DNA of 6,808 nucleotides from CAJCBL01 sp035298965 (GTDB lineage Bacteria; Verrucomicrobiota; Verrucomicrobiia; Opitutales; Opitutaceae). The DNA lies in contig DATGXO010000053.1 of assembly GCA_035298965.1 (NCBI GenBank), forward strand, positions 1-6,808. The letters run 5' to 3'. Position numbers and translations under genes: made by a program. Shown here one piece after another: positions 6,192 through 6,808 of the stretch (position 1 is the first letter of the stretch; each line of letters starts with the position of its first letter). The notes under the pieces were generated by a model. It made no database searches, had not been told where the DNA came from, and was given only the letters and a program-made list of their open reading frames with translations.

Positions 6192-6808
6192 GAGACGGCG
6201 GCGTCGGCACCGCCGATGCGCAAGCTCGGCGTGGCGCTCGTCGGGCTCGGCAGCTATGCCACGAACCAGCTCGTGCCGGCGCTGGCGCAATCGAAGCACT
6301 GCCGACTCGCCGCGATCGTGACCGGCACGCCGGAGAAAGCGGCGCGCTGGAAGCGGGAACACGATCTGCCCGAGCGCTGCGTCTATGACTACGCCACGAT
6401 GGATCGGCTCGCCGACAATCCCGACGTGGATGTGGTGTACGTGGTCACTCCCCCGGGCCTGCACGCCGAACAGACGATCCGCGCGGCGAAGGCGGGCAAG
6501 CACGTGATCTGCGAGAAGCCGATGGCGGTCTCGGTCACCGAGTGCGACGCGATGATCTCCGCCTGCCGCGCCGCCGGTGTGCATCTTTCGATCGGATACC
6601 GGTTGCAGTTTGAACCGACCTGGCGGGAGCTGAAGCGTCTCGCCCGCGAGAAGGACTTCGGCGAGTTCCAGACGATGAACGGCGGGTTCGGTTTCCGCTA
6701 TCGCGGCGGCGGCTGGCGCATCGACAAGAAGCTCGGCGGCGGCGGGCCGCTGATGGACGTGGGGATCTATGTCGTGCAGGCGGCGTGCATGGCGGGAAAC
6801 GGCGCGCC
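6087..6808 (+). CDS. Tat-exported Gfo/Idh/MocA family oxidoreductase, glucose-fructose oxidoreductase-like (C-terminus cut by window edge)
   Basis: Residues 1-240 are visible; family members usually have 350-450. The N-terminus carries a textbook twin-arginine signal (PSRRSFLV, residues 9-16), then a moderately hydrophobic stretch (FALGTAGLAVVP) and an Ala-rich end near residue 35, so the protein is probably exported folded with its cofactor. A Rossmann nucleotide-binding fold starts at residue 46 (GVALVGLGSYA, G-x-G-x-x-A). Further family marks are TPPGLHAE (121-128), CEKPMA (142-147) with the conserved lysine K144, IGYRLQFEP (169-177), and GGGPLMDVGIY (218-228) with the D224/Y228 pair seen in glucose-fructose oxidoreductase relatives. 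The expected activity is NAD(P)-dependent oxidation or reduction of a sugar or sugar derivative in the periplasm; the substrate cannot be read from sequence. ATG 6087 is chosen because it puts the Tat motif at the very N-terminus, although no Shine-Dalgarno sequence is evident. Confidence 0.93.
   Translation, partial: MNTPPVSLPSRRSFLVNFALGTAGLAVVPRILVAAETAASAPPMRKLGVALVGLGSYATNQLVPALAQSKHCRLAAIVTGTPEKAARWKREHDLPERCVYDYATMDRLADNPDVDVVYVVTPPGLHAEQTIRAAKAGKHVICEKPMAVSVTECDAMISACRAAGVHLSIGYRLQFEPTWRELKRLAREKDFGEFQTMNGGFGFRYRGGGWRIDKKLGGGGPLMDVGIYVVQAACMAGNGA

Noticed and set aside
5765..6388. Plus-strand open frame overlapping the oxidoreductase start
   Set aside because: Its translation is Arg/Trp/Asp/Ala-rich without motifs, and it overlaps the first 300 bases of a clear Gfo/Idh/MocA gene in another frame.
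5200..6584. Minus-strand open frames across the divergent region and into the oxidoreductase (5200-6096 and 5994-6584)
   Set aside because: They overlap the DUF4870 gene or the oxidoreductase and give Arg/Ser/His-rich, motif-free translations.
1..6808. CRISPR array, tRNA, rRNA, insertion sequence or prophage attachment site
   Set aside because: I saw no regularly spaced repeats, no tRNA-like cloverleaf, no transposase or integrase motifs, and no terminal inverted repeats flanking any gene.

Overview
The window is about 6.8 kb of very GC-rich bacterial DNA that is open at both ends. Codon use (mostly C- or G-ending codons, almost no TTA, CTA or TCA), the weak or absent Shine-Dalgarno sequences, and the style of the large secreted protein suggest a member of the Verrucomicrobiota, possibly near Opitutaceae. 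That protein combines fibronectin type III modules, beta-sandwich modules and a D-x-D-x-D-G segment followed by NIVEYAFGTSP near the C-terminus. The placement is an inference from style; no phylogenetic marker gene is present.

Layout. (1) Positions 1-5076, minus strand: one uninterrupted reading frame of 1692 codons whose C-terminus is cut by the left edge. It encodes a secreted multidomain protein: signal peptide, N-terminal beta modules, a putative Ig domain, a partial FN3, a CBM-like jelly roll, a TIM-barrel-like glycoside hydrolase module with candidate catalytic glutamates E740 and E882, two FN3 domains, a second large beta-sandwich, another FN3, and the start of a C-terminal Asp-rich tail. 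(2) Positions 5077-5282: a short spacer with a good intrinsic terminator for the gene upstream and a palindrome next to it. (3) Positions 5283-5648, minus strand: a complete small membrane protein of the DUF4870 family. (4) Positions 5649-6086: a 438-bp divergent intergenic region with inverted repeats and no gene I can support. (5) Positions 6087-6808, plus strand: the N-terminal 240 residues of a Tat-exported Gfo/Idh/MocA oxidoreductase resembling glucose-fructose oxidoreductase, cut by the right edge.

How they fit together. The secreted protein probably binds and cleaves an extracellular polysaccharide, and the exported oxidoreductase probably acts on a sugar or sugar derivative outside the cytoplasm. 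Both therefore point to carbohydrate use. They are transcribed divergently, and the DUF4870 gene between them appears to be a separate unit ended by its own terminator. I see no mobile element, CRISPR array, tRNA or rRNA. The most interesting item is the large enzyme: its fold can be suggested from motifs, but I cannot assign it to a named glycoside hydrolase family.
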